Source: Bacteroidota bacterium
Lineage (GTDB): Bacteria; Bacteroidota; Bacteroidia; M30B66
Assembly (NCBI GenBank): GCA_027483445.1
Contig: JAIXUS010000052.1
Coordinates: forward strand, 17,920-81,919
DNA length: 64,000 bases
Reading direction: 5' to 3'
In this document: positions 29,409-38,015 of the stretch, piece after piece
Position numbering within the stretch: the first letter of the stretch is position 1
Layout of the letters: every line of letters starts with the position of its first letter
Program-made: the position numbers and the translations under genes
The notes under the pieces: generated by a model
The model's database searches: none
Seen by the model: only the letters and a program-made list of their open reading frames with translations
Told to the model about the DNA's origin: nothing

Positions 29409-30533
29409 TCAAATAAAGAGTTCCGCTCCATCGAAACCGGCTCTGCTGCCCAAGGCAACGCCCATACCGCCCATTCTCACGCTGCATGCGACTCTCGAAC
29501 CAAGCATTTTTGTTATAGGAGACTTTTGGACCCCCAACCCTAAAGTACCCGCCCATCGCTGCTCTACAACAGCAGTTTTCCCGGGAAGAATATGCTCGTT
29601 CAGTAATCGTTCCAAGGCATTTTGAATGACCGGCGTTAGTGCGTGAGTGTAGGTCGTTTCCCCTTCAAAATCGAGATTTCGTCCGCCGCCTAAAAGCACT
29701 CTGTTGCCTACATTTCGGAAGTAGAAGTATCCTTCCTGATAGTGGAACGTCCCTTTAAATGGGAGGTTTTCTACAGGCTGTGTGATGAGTACTTGCGCTC
29801 TCCCCGGCTTCACCTCCAGCTCTGGAGCCAATTGCGCCGCAAAGGCATTGGTGGTAAGCAACACATGCGCGGCCTCAAGCTCGGTGAAAGGGGTGCGAAT
29901 ACTCACTTTCCCTACCTGTTCCTGAACCTCCAACACCTCTACACCCATAAGTACTTCTATTCCTTGTTGTCGGATCCGATGCAAGAGGGTTTTCATCATT
30001 TTCCCTGTATCAATTTGAGCTTCAGCACGATTGAGTAGCATTTGTTTGAAACCCTTAAATCCAAACGAGCGCAGCTGCTCACTTCGCAGTGAATAAACGG
30101 GCTCTCCTGCAAAGTCGCTCATTAGCAATTTGTTCATTTCCGGTAGGATGGCCATTGCCTCCTTAAATGAAGGCTCGTCTTCTTCCTTAAAGACCTCATA
30201 ACCACCTAATTTTTGATAGTCCATTTCATGATCTGAAACCAGACTGCGGAGAAGGTTCAATCCGCTGACTCTCCTTCGGATTAGGGCCAAAACCTCGTCT
30301 GCACTGTGGTTCTTTAAGTCGGCCGCAATTTCTGTTAGACTCCCAAAGCATGCGAAGCCTGCATTTTTTGTCGATGCTCCATCTGGCAGAATGCCCCTCT
30401 CCAACACTAGAATTCGTGCCTTTGGATGCAATTGCTTTAGTCTAATGGCTGCACTAAGTCCAACGATACCAGCCCCAATGATGCAAAAGTCGCAATGACT
30501 AAACCACGAGTCTCGCTCCCAGAAGCTAAGCAT
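29409..30533 (-). CDS. FAD-dependent oxidoreductase of the DAO family
   Basis: 374 residues. N-terminal Rossmann dinucleotide motif FCIIGAGIVGLSAAIRL (about residues 16-32), GASTKNAGFACFG, and a C-terminal RWAGTLGLG...GMGVALG segment for FAD binding. Family members oxidise amines or amino acids; the substrate is not predictable. It lies 8 bases downstream of the DUF6580-like gene, so they form a two-gene unit. It converges on the subtilase with no terminator between them. Confidence 0.85.
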   Translation of the reverse strand: MLSFWERDSWFSHCDFCIIGAGIVGLSAAIRLKQLHPKARILVLERGILPDGASTKNAGFACFGSLTEIAADLKNHSADEVLALIRRRVSGLNLLRSLVSDHEMDYQKLGGYEVFKEEDEPSFKEAMAILPEMNKLLMSDFAGEPVYSLRSEQLRSFGFKGFKQMLLNRAEAQIDTGKMMKTLLHRIRQQGIEVLMGVEVLEVQEQVGKVSIRTPFTELEAAHVLLTTNAFAAQLAPELEVKPGRAQVLITQPVENLPFKGTFHYQEGYFYFRNVGNRVLLGGGRNLDFEGETTYTHALTPVIQNALERLLNEHILPGKTAVVEQRWAGTLGLGVQKSPITKMLGSRVACSVRMGGMGVALGSRAGFDGAELFI

Positions 30534-30541
30534 ACAAGCTG

Positions 30542-31144
30542 TTACGACCGAACAGAAGCCTCTCGTAGAGAAGGATAGCGCTCACAGAGCAACTGAAATA
30601 AACCGAAAAAGAGGAAGCTGTAAAAAACGTTGGCCAACAAGCTATATCCAAAAAAGGGTATGCCAAGCGCGTAAACAGCAAGCAGAGAAGGATTTCCGGG
30701 AGTGAGTCCGGAAGCCCAGGTTCCGAAATTAGAAATGAGGAAAAAGAGGATGGCTGAAATCAACGAAGCACCGAGCAATGATGTGCTGAACCTTCCTGAG
30801 GTGAGTGAGAATCCCTCTTTGCGGATGGAAGAACTTCCTAATAAATAGCCAACCAATACATTGGAAAGGATTCCAAGATAAACGAATGCGGTCTGAGGAG
30901 AGCTGAAGTATTCGGCTGGGGTTGTCCAGGCAAAGTTGATGAGCACCACGGTGAGGTAGTCCGAAATCAGCATGGCCAACATTGGAATCATTGCTCCAGC
31001 AAAGCGATTGGTGATTAATGCTCCACCCATCAATGCGATTGCTCCTATGGGAGTAAAGTTTGGCCAATGCGGAACAAGACGAAACAGCGCAGCAGCAAGA
31101 ATAGCACCGGCTACAAGAAGGATGTTGGGTTTCACGTTTTTCAT
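30542..31144 (-). CDS. DUF6580-like integral membrane protein
   Basis: 200 residues from the ATG at 31144; a 14-codon extension exists, but the -7 box at 31162-31169 makes it unlikely. Five or so hydrophobic helices, with NFTPIGAIALMGGA, MLISDYL and FFLISNFGTWASG patterns that I associate with DUF6580, a small membrane family with a substrate-component-like look. Function unknown. Confidence 0.72.
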   Translation of the reverse strand: MKNVKPNILLVAGAILAAALFRLVPHWPNFTPIGAIALMGGALITNRFAGAMIPMLAMLISDYLTVVLINFAWTTPAEYFSSPQTAFVYLGILSNVLVGYLLGSSSIRKEGFSLTSGRFSTSLLGASLISAILFFLISNFGTWASGLTPGNPSLLAVYALGIPFFGYSLLANVFYSFLFFGLFQLLCERYPSLREASVRS

Positions 31145-31161
31145 AATCTTCACAACCGGCG

Positions 31162-31192
31162 CAAAGTTAATCAAGGATTTCGGCAATCAAAA
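31162..31192 (-). promoter_or_regulatory. Promoter of the DUF6580-DAO operon
   Basis: Minus strand: TTTTG, 18 bases, TAACTTTG. Close to the Bacteroidota consensus; fixes the gene start at 31144. Confidence 0.65.
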
Positions 31193-31277
31193 CATCGATG
31201 TTCGACAAAGTGAACAATGTATTGTTGGGTATTAAATTTTGATTATCAATGTTTTGGGAGGGTTTGGGGGCATGGTC

Positions 31278-31372
31278 GGGGCCGGCCGCGAGCCACCCTC
31301 CATGGCAAAGTTACCACCAGATCGATCGATTAGTCGGTTGTTAAACATGTATAAACGTGTATAAACGTTTAA
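31278..31372 (-). repeat. 95-bp duplicated promoter-bearing element, copy 1
   Basis: Read on the minus strand: ACGTTTAT-type iterons, AACAACCGACTA, a variable 14-base spacer, GGTGGTAACTTTGC (contains a perfect TAnnTTTG -7 box), ATGGAGGGTGGCTCGC, then the palindrome GGCCGGCC. Similarity to copy 2 stops sharply after GGCCGGCCCC. Confidence 0.8.
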
Positions 31373-31621
31373 CTGATTTTGATTTGTAAAATGTTGATTT
31401 TCATTTTAATGGAATGAATAAAAGGTCTCGAGTTTCTTCAACTTTGAAAGGTGCCTGAACAAGCAACTCATTTCTTATTGAAAATCAAATGAATAGCCGT
31501 TGAATAAATTGCACACACTTGTGAGCGCGAAGATTGCTTTTTTGGGAAGCAAAGGAGAAAAACTCATTTCTGTAATTCGCTGTTATTTAGCAACTTAAGC
31601 TCGGGGTTTGAGGCGAACTCA

Positions 31622-31715
31622 GGGGCCGGCCGCGAGCCACCCTCCATTGCAAAGTTACCACCTAAACGACCCAATAGTCGGTTGTTAAACGTTTATACAC
31701 GTTTATAAACGTTTA
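31622..31715 (-). repeat. 95-bp duplicated promoter-bearing element, copy 2
   Basis: Same order as copy 1. Differences are concentrated in the spacer between ACCGACTA and GGTGGTAACTTTGC and in the TATAAACGT iterons. The two copies start 344 bases apart in the same orientation, with unrelated sequence between them. Confidence 0.8.
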
Positions 31716-32010
31716 GTTTTTTTGTTGAGGTGATCCGCTTACAATGAATGTTTTACCGAGCTGAGTCATCAGGTTTGTAGCCAGTTCCTTCTTCAAAAGC
31801 AATGGTGTTAAGCTTAAGTCGATTCTAAGAAATTGAAAATGAGGGATGTGTGAAGTGGGTTGTGTGCACACATAGGGCTTTTTGAAAAACACTCCATAGT
31901 ACGCCTTGCGCGGTTAAGCATCAGTAGTATTATTTGTAAAACGTTTGCCCATGTTTGAATGAGTCTTAATGCAAGGGTTTTAAGTTTAGCTTTTAAAAAT
32001 CAATGCACTC

Positions 32011-32071
32011 CTGAATTTATGGAGCTCAGTTTTTCGTTAGCCAGAAATGCCGCATCAGCTTCATTGCCCGC
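32011..32071 (+). repeat. Diverged dispersed repeat, copy 2
   Basis: Partner of 1284-1343. Minus-strand reading gives an AGNEADAAFLANEKLSS-type string with in-frame stops on both sides. Confidence 0.55.
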
Positions 32072-32380
32072 AGTATCAACAAACAGAATCACCTTCTTAT
32101 CCCTTGTTTGCTGCTTTTCCGACTATTTCATTAGAACTCTAAATCTCGAATCATCATCAAGTTTGGTGTGTATTGAAATCCTGTTTTGGTCTTCCTCTTT
32201 CCACACTTTCGCCCATGGAAACAATAAGTGGTGAACACGCGAATGTGATTTGGAATGACGACTTCAACCAACCGGAAAGTCATCCCCCGGCGGGGAATTA
32301 ACCCTAAAGCAATGAATTGTTGAATGAATGCTCACTTAAGGCACGATTTTTATATGGCGAAAACGTGATAATGCATGTTT

Positions 32381-33331
32381 ATGAAAAAACCGATACTCCT
32401 GTGCCTGTCGAGTTTATTGCTTTCGGCAACACTTATCGCCCAGCCCAACAATAACACCAATAACCGAAATGCACAAAGAGGTCCGCGGTCTGCTACGTGG
32501 GGCGACCTTAATCTGGCCCTCGGAATTCCAATGTATTCCTTTGCTGAAACGAGTTCTTCCATACCTTTTGGATTAACCTTTAATGTCCTTCATCAACCGC
32601 AGTTGCGCGTTCCATTTCTCATTGGGGGCGGTTTTACTTACCTGCACGCCGGAGGGAATCGGGTTAACAGAAATCTAACTGCCGATATTACCGCGGGCGG
32701 AGTGCTGATCGACCAACTGAATATTCCGCTTGAATTCAGGATGAACAATAACATTCTTAATGGTCGTTTTATGTTGCGCTTTCAAGCACCTACGCGGTTT
32801 GTGAAGCCGTATATCGACCTCGTTGGTGGGTTTAATTATTTGTGGACAGCCACTTCCGTATACGACCGCTCGCCTCAACGCTTTTTTGCCCATGACAATG
32901 ATGATGGGCTGATTACCAGAAACACCCAGGAAAGCTCATTTACGTGGACCGCTGGATTCGGCGTTGGAACTTATATTTATTTGAATTCCAATTTGTATTT
33001 GAATCTTAATGCCACCTATTTGGGTGGAGGCTGGGCGAGGTATTTCGATCGCAACCAAATTCAAAATTGGGACGTTCAGCTGAATGTAGGCGGAATCGGG
33101 GCCGGTGCCGGCGAGGGAAGCTTCGAGTCGAACGATCTTGCCATCAATGCAGTGCCTAAAGTTTCGCGCACCGATATGATTGCCGCTCAGGTGGGAATTG
33201 GTTTTATCTTCGGAAAACCACAACGGTCATCGAACAGCAATATAAACCGGAATGTTAATCCAAACCTTAACCGGAACTTTCGTCCGCCGGTGGTGCCTCC
33301 ACAGCGAATCACACCGCCGCGTCGTCGATAG
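32381..33331 (+). CDS. Putative outer-membrane beta-barrel protein
   Basis: 316 residues from MKKPILLCL; ATG triplets at 32371 and 32375 are alternatives, but MKK is the best signal-peptide start. Cleavage likely after LIAQ. The mature part alternates polar and hydrophobic residues with aromatic strand ends (FTYLHAGG, YIDLVGGFNYLW, GVGTYIYLNSNLYLNLNATYLGG), as in small porin-like barrels, and ends in an Asn/Arg/Pro-rich tail. No family recognised with certainty. A strong terminator follows. Confidence 0.7.
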   Translation: MKKPILLCLSSLLLSATLIAQPNNNTNNRNAQRGPRSATWGDLNLALGIPMYSFAETSSSIPFGLTFNVLHQPQLRVPFLIGGGFTYLHAGGNRVNRNLTADITAGGVLIDQLNIPLEFRMNNNILNGRFMLRFQAPTRFVKPYIDLVGGFNYLWTATSVYDRSPQRFFAHDNDDGLITRNTQESSFTWTAGFGVGTYIYLNSNLYLNLNATYLGGGWARYFDRNQIQNWDVQLNVGGIGAGAGEGSFESNDLAINAVPKVSRTDMIAAQVGIGFIFGKPQRSSNSNINRNVNPNLNRNFRPPVVPPQRITPPRRR

Positions 33332-33340
33332 GGAGAAACA

Positions 33341-33371
33341 AAAAAGGCAGCTCAACAGGCTGCCTTTTTTA
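33341..33371. terminator. Bidirectional intrinsic terminator
   Basis: AAAAAGGCAGC / GCTGCCTTTTT perfect stem, 7-base loop, A and T tracts on either side. Shared by the convergent barrel gene and the small membrane gene. Confidence 0.85.
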
Positions 33372-33379
33372 TGATGTCA

Positions 33380-33814
33380 TTAGAAGTTCCAATGGGGCAT
33401 TCGACTGGCCATGAGAACCAACGCGAAAGTGGTAAAGACCGCCATCACACGAAACTTGCGCGCATCCTCCGCAGCTTTCTTCGAAAAAATCCGACCAACC
33501 TGTATCAAAATCACAGCAACAAGCATGGTCGTGAGGTGCTCTACTGCATATAAACGAAGTGTGGGGTCTTTCATCGCCGCGCCAAAGTCGGCAAAAGCAG
33601 CTTGAGTAATGGGCGAAAGTCCAAAGTAGAGAATGAAGCCAATCAATAGCTGCAAGTGAGAAAGTCCAACCAGCGCTCCTCCGGTAGCATTGTCGAGCTT
33701 CCCGTAGGTCGACTTTTGCGCAAAACCAAGCCAGGACCGTACAATAACAAAGATTAGTAATGCCAGCAAAACCCAGCGCAACCCGTTGTGCGACGCTTTC
33801 AGAATATCATACAT
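33380..33814 (-). CDS. Small four-helix membrane protein with conserved histidines
   Basis: 144 residues, four predicted transmembrane helices, starting with ASHNGLRWVLLALL. Histidines in SHNGLRW, GLSHLQLL and AVEHLTTM sit at helix ends, reminiscent of b-type cytochrome folds; relatives are sometimes labelled cytochrome B, which I regard as unproven. A TAACTTTA box lies at 33835-33842 upstream on the minus strand. Confidence 0.68.
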   Translation of the reverse strand: MYDILKASHNGLRWVLLALLIFVIVRSWLGFAQKSTYGKLDNATGGALVGLSHLQLLIGFILYFGLSPITQAAFADFGAAMKDPTLRLYAVEHLTTMLVAVILIQVGRIFSKKAAEDARKFRVMAVFTTFALVLMASRMPHWNF

Positions 33815-33900
33815 GTTTCGTTCTTTTTTGTGCGTAAAGTTAAAGGAGAGACTACTCAGACTAACATTTGCGGGAAATTATTGTTGAATGTGCATTTTTA

Positions 33901-33932
33901 TTTGGTTATTACACTTGCTCCTGCTACTTTTG
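33901..33932 (+). promoter_or_regulatory. Promoter of tRNA-Leu(TAG)
   Basis: TTTG at 33901-33904, 20 bases, TACTTTTG at 33925-33932, then GCGCTCC. Near-perfect Bacteroidota promoter, 20 bases before the mature tRNA. Confidence 0.72.
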
Positions 33933-33952
33933 CGCTCCTTTTAATGGATCCT

Positions 33953-34037
33953 GCGGATGTGGCGTAATTGGTAGCCGCACCAGACTTAGGATCTGGCGCC
34001 GCGAGGCGTGGGGGTTCGAGTCCCTTCATCCGCACCA
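33953..34037 (+). tRNA. tRNA-Leu (anticodon TAG), CCA encoded
   Basis: Acceptor GCGGATG / CATCCGC, long variable arm, T-loop GGTTCGAGTCC. The anticodon loop CTTAGGA gives TAG at 33987-33989 (reads CUA and other CUN by wobble). Unlike the other leucine tRNA in the window, CCA is encoded at 34035-34037. Confidence 0.96.
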
Positions 34038-34041
34038 AAAA

Positions 34042-34066
34042 GTCCTCCTTCGGGGGGCATTTTTTT
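34042..34066 (+). terminator. Hairpin plus T tract between tRNA-Leu and tig
   Basis: GTCCTCC / GGGGGGC stem around a TTC(G) loop followed by a T7 run. It ends 10 bases before the tig ATG, so tig expression from the tRNA promoter needs readthrough. Confidence 0.65.
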
Positions 34067-34076
34067 ATACGTACAC

Positions 34077-35438
34077 ATGAACATCACTCAGGAACGCAAA
34101 GACGAACTCAACGCCATCATTCGTATCGAGTTGAATCCAGCCGATTACCAGCCTCGCATCAACAAACAACTTCAAGATTATACCCGTAAAGTAGCCATGC
34201 CCGGATTTCGTCCAGGTAAAGTGCCCGCCGGAATGGTCAAGAAAATGTATGGCAAATCCATCCTTGTTGATGAACTGAACAAGATCACTTCCGAGAGTCT
34301 CTTCAATTATATTCGCGACAATTCCCTCGATATCCTCGGAAATCCGCTCCCACATCCTGAAAACGACAATTCCCTTAACCTCGACAACCCGGGCGATATC
34401 AAGCTGGCCTTCGAAATAGGCTTGGCTCCCGATTTCAAACTGGAGGTGAACAACACCCATACATTCAACCTTTATAAGCCTCTTACCGACGACGCCTTCG
34501 TTGATAAAGAAGTGGATAACTACCGCAATCGGGTAGGGGATTTTAAAGAGTTTGAAAGTGCCGAGGCTAACGATGTAATTACAGGCACGCTCAAAGAGCT
34601 TAACGCGGATGGCTCTGTAAAGGAAGAGGGTATCGAACGACAAATCGAAATCCACCCGGCCGATCTTAAAGAAGGAGACTCGCAATTCTTTGTTGGAATG
34701 CAAAAAGAGGAAGTGAGAACCCTTAACCCTAAAACCGTATTCGTTAACCCAACCGTTATCGCCTCAATACTCGACATTTCTACCGAACAGGTGGAATCGC
34801 TTGAGTCTGACTTTAGCTTTACCGCTCAGGTCATCCGCCGACAGGCACCTGCAGAAATAAACCAAGAGTTTTTCGATAAGGTTTTCGGTCCAAACGTGAT
34901 TTTTACAGAAGCCGAAATGCGCGAACGTATCGCACGCGACGCTGATGCCCGTTTTTCTAAAGACAGCGAAGCCCGCTTTTTCAATGAAGTAGTTGAGCAT
35001 TTGGTGAATAACTCGAGCTTCCCGCTTCCCGACGATTTCCTCAAGCGCTGGCTTACCAGCCAAAATGAAGGCAATGTAAAAGCCGATGATATTGAGCAGA
35101 ATTATACCAATTACGCCAAAGGTATTCGTTGGCAACTGATTGAAAACAAATTGATTCGTGAAAATCAGATTGCGGTAACCCGCGAACAAGCCATCGAAAG
35201 CGTAGCCAACGATTTCCTCGGTTACATGGGCGGTTCCGACCAAGCTACTGAAGAAATTTTGGCCTCAGCCCGAAGTATCGCCGAACGCATGCTATCGAGC
35301 GAAAAAGAAGCACAGCGCGTTTACGATCGTTTGTACAACGAGGCGATCAACCGTGTTTTTCTCTCCAGTTTTGATGTCAAGGAAGTACGTCTTCCCTTCG
35401 ACGAATGGGTAGCAAAAATTTCGGAACCCCTGAATTAA
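34077..35438 (+). CDS. tig: Trigger factor
   Basis: Ribosome-bound chaperone for nascent chains. 453 residues from the ATG at 34077; upstream codons in frame run through the tRNA and terminator and are not coding. The ribosome-docking signature MPGFRPGKVP (about residues 41-50) is intact. The middle domain is poorly conserved relative to the PPIase domain of E. coli trigger factor, as is common in Bacteroidota. The C-terminal helical arms cover roughly 250-453. It is followed by its own terminator. Confidence 0.93.
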   Translation: MNITQERKDELNAIIRIELNPADYQPRINKQLQDYTRKVAMPGFRPGKVPAGMVKKMYGKSILVDELNKITSESLFNYIRDNSLDILGNPLPHPENDNSLNLDNPGDIKLAFEIGLAPDFKLEVNNTHTFNLYKPLTDDAFVDKEVDNYRNRVGDFKEFESAEANDVITGTLKELNADGSVKEEGIERQIEIHPADLKEGDSQFFVGMQKEEVRTLNPKTVFVNPTVIASILDISTEQVESLESDFSFTAQVIRRQAPAEINQEFFDKVFGPNVIFTEAEMRERIARDADARFSKDSEARFFNEVVEHLVNNSSFPLPDDFLKRWLTSQNEGNVKADDIEQNYTNYAKGIRWQLIENKLIRENQIAVTREQAIESVANDFLGYMGGSDQATEEILASARSIAERMLSSEKEAQRVYDRLYNEAINRVFLSSFDVKEVRLPFDEWVAKISEPLN

Positions 35439-35462
35439 GAAGAGTTTAGTTTGAGTGTGTCC

Positions 35463-35494
35463 AAGGCACTTCCATCTCGGAGGTGCCTTTTTTT
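35463..35494 (+). terminator. Intrinsic terminator after tig
   Basis: AAGGCACTTCC / GGAGGTGCCTT stem (one wobble), five-base loop, T7. Confidence 0.85.
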
Positions 35495-35551
35495 ACATTC
35501 TATTGTTGGTGAATAATCATAATCACCTGCCCATTGCCCTTTCTGGCTCAT

Positions 35552-35559
35552 TACCTTCG
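35552..35559 (+). promoter_or_regulatory. -7-like box before the exported helical protein gene
   Basis: TACCTTCG, 5 bases before the ATG at 35565; the box plus spacer (TTCGTCGC) closely resembles the arrangement before pfkA. Confidence 0.35.
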
Positions 35560-35564
35560 TCGCA

Positions 35565-36776
35565 ATGTTTACCAACAAAAAGAATCTCAGCCTCGCTTTC
35601 GGCATTCTCCTGCTGGCCTTTCAATGCGGTTTCTCGCAAGATGCCGTCAGAGAAAAAAAGGTGCTCCAAAAGAAAATGCAGGAGCCCGCCGTATTGGTTT
35701 GGAAATCGCTAAAACTTATGCTGCGCTCAGGCTACAGCTTCGACTCTCTCAAAAGTGCTCAAATGCTCAGCATTGGAGATTCTGTTCGTTTGGCCGCTCC
35801 GCTGATGGCCTATTCAGGCGACCTGCTGGTGCGCATGCGAAAAGATAGCCTCGGCGAATTGAACCGTCCCGTTTGGTCGGCTCCTGTTGTTCTTGAATCT
35901 TGTGAACGCCTTCGAAAACCGCTGTTGGCGCTCGAAGAAGATAAACTTCCACTCCTTTTCAGGCGGTTGATGTCTGCATCAGATCGCGATTCACTGTATC
36001 GACTTAAAGCCCTGTTACAAGCGCCCTCGGAGTCAGATTTTGAGCACCTCATCCTTGCCCTCGCCAGCGTAAAACTGGCCCGCATTCCCGATCTCATTGC
36101 ATTGTATGAATTGGGCGAGATACGTTGGAATAAGTTGGAGATGAATGCTTTCCGCTTTCATGCAACCTTTCTCTATGCCCAGTTTCTCAGCCGAAAAGGA
36201 ATGCCATTTCTGGCCCTTGAAAAACTCAACCAACTCGAAAAAGATCTCGAAACAAAACCGTTTAAAGGAGCCGGCGCATCCACCAATCTTGCAGAAGTGA
36301 AACAACAGTTGTTGTACTTGGCTATCATTAGGGCTCAAATTGGACGGCAAATCAATCAGCCTGAGGTGCAAAAACAAGTGTTGGCCGACTGGAGTAAAGC
36401 CTTCAAATACCTTCGTTACGACCTCAGTCAACAGGCATTGGTGCGAATCGGCGCGGCATCAGCTTACCTTGAAGCCGGAAAAGTTAAGCTGGCCGCTAAA
36501 GTGCTCAAACAGCACAAGCCTTCGGCGCAGCGACTTAGTCCTGATGAATTGCTGATGCAGCAGATTACCACCCTGCTCAAAGCGAAAAAGAAGGCCGAAG
36601 CCGGCAAACTTCTCAACGAATCAGCACGATTTCAATTCGAAACGATGGCATTTTGGGAAACATGGATGCAAAAACAACTCGACCCTGATTTGTGGTTTCA
36701 CCGCAAACTGGCCAAAGGCTCACAATACCCTGTGTATCGGCTCTATCATCAGTTGTTCGCCGTAAAGTGGCAGTAA
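35565..36776 (+). CDS. Exported helical-repeat protein, unknown function
   Basis: 403 residues with a Sec signal peptide (cleavage likely after CGFSQ). The mature protein is almost entirely helical, rich in Leu, Lys, Arg and Ala, and has TPR-like helix pairs (for example FHATFLYAQFLSRKGMPFLALEKL and SAYLEAGKVKLAAKVL). No catalytic motif. It could be a periplasmic protein-protein interaction module. I do not recognise a named family. Convergent with rimM, 7 bases apart. Confidence 0.7.
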   Translation: MFTNKKNLSLAFGILLLAFQCGFSQDAVREKKVLQKKMQEPAVLVWKSLKLMLRSGYSFDSLKSAQMLSIGDSVRLAAPLMAYSGDLLVRMRKDSLGELNRPVWSAPVVLESCERLRKPLLALEEDKLPLLFRRLMSASDRDSLYRLKALLQAPSESDFEHLILALASVKLARIPDLIALYELGEIRWNKLEMNAFRFHATFLYAQFLSRKGMPFLALEKLNQLEKDLETKPFKGAGASTNLAEVKQQLLYLAIIRAQIGRQINQPEVQKQVLADWSKAFKYLRYDLSQQALVRIGAASAYLEAGKVKLAAKVLKQHKPSAQRLSPDELLMQQITTLLKAKKKAEAGKLLNESARFQFETMAFWETWMQKQLDPDLWFHRKLAKGSQYPVYRLYHQLFAVKWQ

Positions 36777-36783
36777 TCCCGCC

Positions 36784-37323
36784 TTAGCCTTTACGATTCA
36801 CTTCTAACAATCCTTCTGGAAGCTCCATGTGGATGACCTTCGCCGTTCGGTCAACCTTCTTGATAAAATCGTCGGCTACAGGAATCAGTATTTCCTGGCC
36901 CTCATGCACACATTGAAACAAGTCGTTTGGACCGTTTTCCAACACATCTTTAACCGTTCCGGCCACGCGGCCTGAATTTAAATCGTGGATTTCCCAGCCA
37001 ATCACCTCATGGTAGTAAAAGCGATTGCCATTCAATGGAGGCAAGGCACTTAGCGGAAGGTAAACCTGACAACCAATTAAGGTTTGTGATTGCTCGTCCG
37101 ATTGTATGTCTTTGAATTTGACCTGTGCTGTATTCGAGGGCTGTATTCGGAGTTGTTCAATAAAAAACGGAACCAGTGTTCCGTGGATTTCCACAAATAC
37201 TGATTCCGTTTTTTGATAGGCTTTTGGATTATCGGTATCCATCAGAAGAATGACTCTTCCGTCGGTACCGCTTTTCCGAACGATGGTTCCAAGCTGAAAG
37301 CAGTTTTCAGGCTGCATAACCAT
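36784..37323 (-). CDS. rimM: Ribosome maturation factor RimM
   Basis: Assists 30S (head) assembly, binding S19. 179 residues: N-terminal RimM beta-barrel (FQLGTIVRKSGTDGRVILLMD) and C-terminal PRC-barrel (YYHEVIGWEIHDLNSGRVAGTVKDVL...DLFQCVHEGQEILIPVADDFIKKVD). The start ATG overlaps the rpsP stop by one base (TAATG); a second Met two codons in is also possible. The rpsP-rimM order is classical. Confidence 0.94.
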   Translation of the reverse strand: MVMQPENCFQLGTIVRKSGTDGRVILLMDTDNPKAYQKTESVFVEIHGTLVPFFIEQLRIQPSNTAQVKFKDIQSDEQSQTLIGCQVYLPLSALPPLNGNRFYYHEVIGWEIHDLNSGRVAGTVKDVLENGPNDLFQCVHEGQEILIPVADDFIKKVDRTAKVIHMELPEGLLEVNRKG

Positions 37324-37895
37324 TATTCTGCTGAAGCATCACCTTCGGCAGCAGGAGCATCACTTTCAGCGGCTTCGGCAGCAGGAGCATCTTCAGTAGC
37401 TACTTCTTCTGCTACTTCTGCAACGGGCTCGGGAGCCGGAGCATTCTTCGCAGCGATGGCGGCAGCACGGGCGGCATTCTTCGCCGCTTCATCGGCCAAG
37501 CGTTGCTTCAAGCTGCTTTCCTTCGCATTTACAAGGCTTGATACCTTGCCTTCGATTTTTCCGGTTTTCGCTTCGAGCCATTTCTCTAAACGAGCCTGAG
37601 CTTGCTCATCAGTCAAAGCTCCTTTCGCAACACCTTTGTCGAGGTGAAGCTTCATGAGCACTCCTTTGTAGCTGAGAATAGCGCGGGCTGTTTCGGTAGG
37701 CTGAGCTCCGTTTTTCAACCACTGCAACGACTTCTCAAAGTTCAACTCAATCGAAGCCGGATTGGTGTTCGGATTGTATGTACCGAGTTTCTCGATAAAC
37801 TTACCATCCCGAGGTGCACGACCATCGGCAACGACAATGTGGAAGAAAGCATAACCCTTCTTTCCATGACGCTGTAATCTGATTTTAACTGGCAT
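37323..37895 (-). CDS. rpsP: 30S ribosomal protein S16 with long acidic/Ala-rich tail
   Basis: 190 residues from [18 protein letters not shown] at 37895. The frame extends upstream to 38012 but crosses the TATCTTTG promoter box, so that part is excluded. S16 core is residues 1-80. Residues about 95-190 form an extension rich in Ala, Glu, Pro and Lys ([18 protein letters not shown], then repeated Ala-Glu blocks), more than doubling the size of typical S16. Such tails are frequent in Bacteroidota; role unknown. Confidence 0.94.
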   Translation of the reverse strand: MPVKIRLQRHGKKGYAFFHIVVADGRAPRDGKFIEKLGTYNPNTNPASIELNFEKSLQWLKNGAQPTETARAILSYKGVLMKLHLDKGVAKGALTDEQAQARLEKWLEAKTGKIEGKVSSLVNAKESSLKQRLADEAAKNAARAAAIAAKNAPAPEPVAEVAEEVATEDAPAAEAAESDAPAAEGDASAE

Positions 37896-37925
37896 GTGTT
37901 GTTTGGTAAAATGTGAATTGGGCGG

Positions 37926-37992
37926 CAAAGATACATTTTTTCGCTTTGTAAACATTGTCGTCCCTAAAATCATTTCAATCAACGTATTTTTG
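37926..37992. promoter_or_regulatory. Divergent -7 boxes for rpsP-rimM and lysS
   Basis: Minus strand TATCTTTG at 37933-37926 for rpsP; plus strand TATTTTTG at 37985-37992 for lysS. Leaders of about 25 and 20 bases respectively. Confidence 0.6.
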
Positions 37993-38015
37993 CGCCTCAT
38001 TTTATAGAACACGCC

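Larger units (their letters stand above)
31193..32380. other. Gene desert with duplicated element
   Basis: About 1.2 kb with no credible gene. An open frame at 31959-32234 is low-complexity Ser/Leu/Phe with no family resemblance and is probably chance. Contents seen: two copies of a 95-bp element (31278-31372 and 31622-31715), a diverged dispersed repeat (32011-32071), and minus-strand fragments interrupted by stops that look like decayed coding sequence. Confidence 0.65.

Noticed and set aside
31959..32234. 91-codon plus-strand ORF in the gene desert
   Set aside because: Ser/Leu/Phe-biased, no motif, and overlaps the dispersed repeat; reads as chance.
34008..34076. Extended N-terminus of trigger factor running through the tRNA
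   Set aside because: The frame would translate tRNA-Leu and the terminator; MNITQERKDELN at 34077 is the family-typical start.
37896..38012. Upstream extension of the S16 frame
   Set aside because: It contains the rpsP -7 box, and S16 normally begins MPVKIRL.
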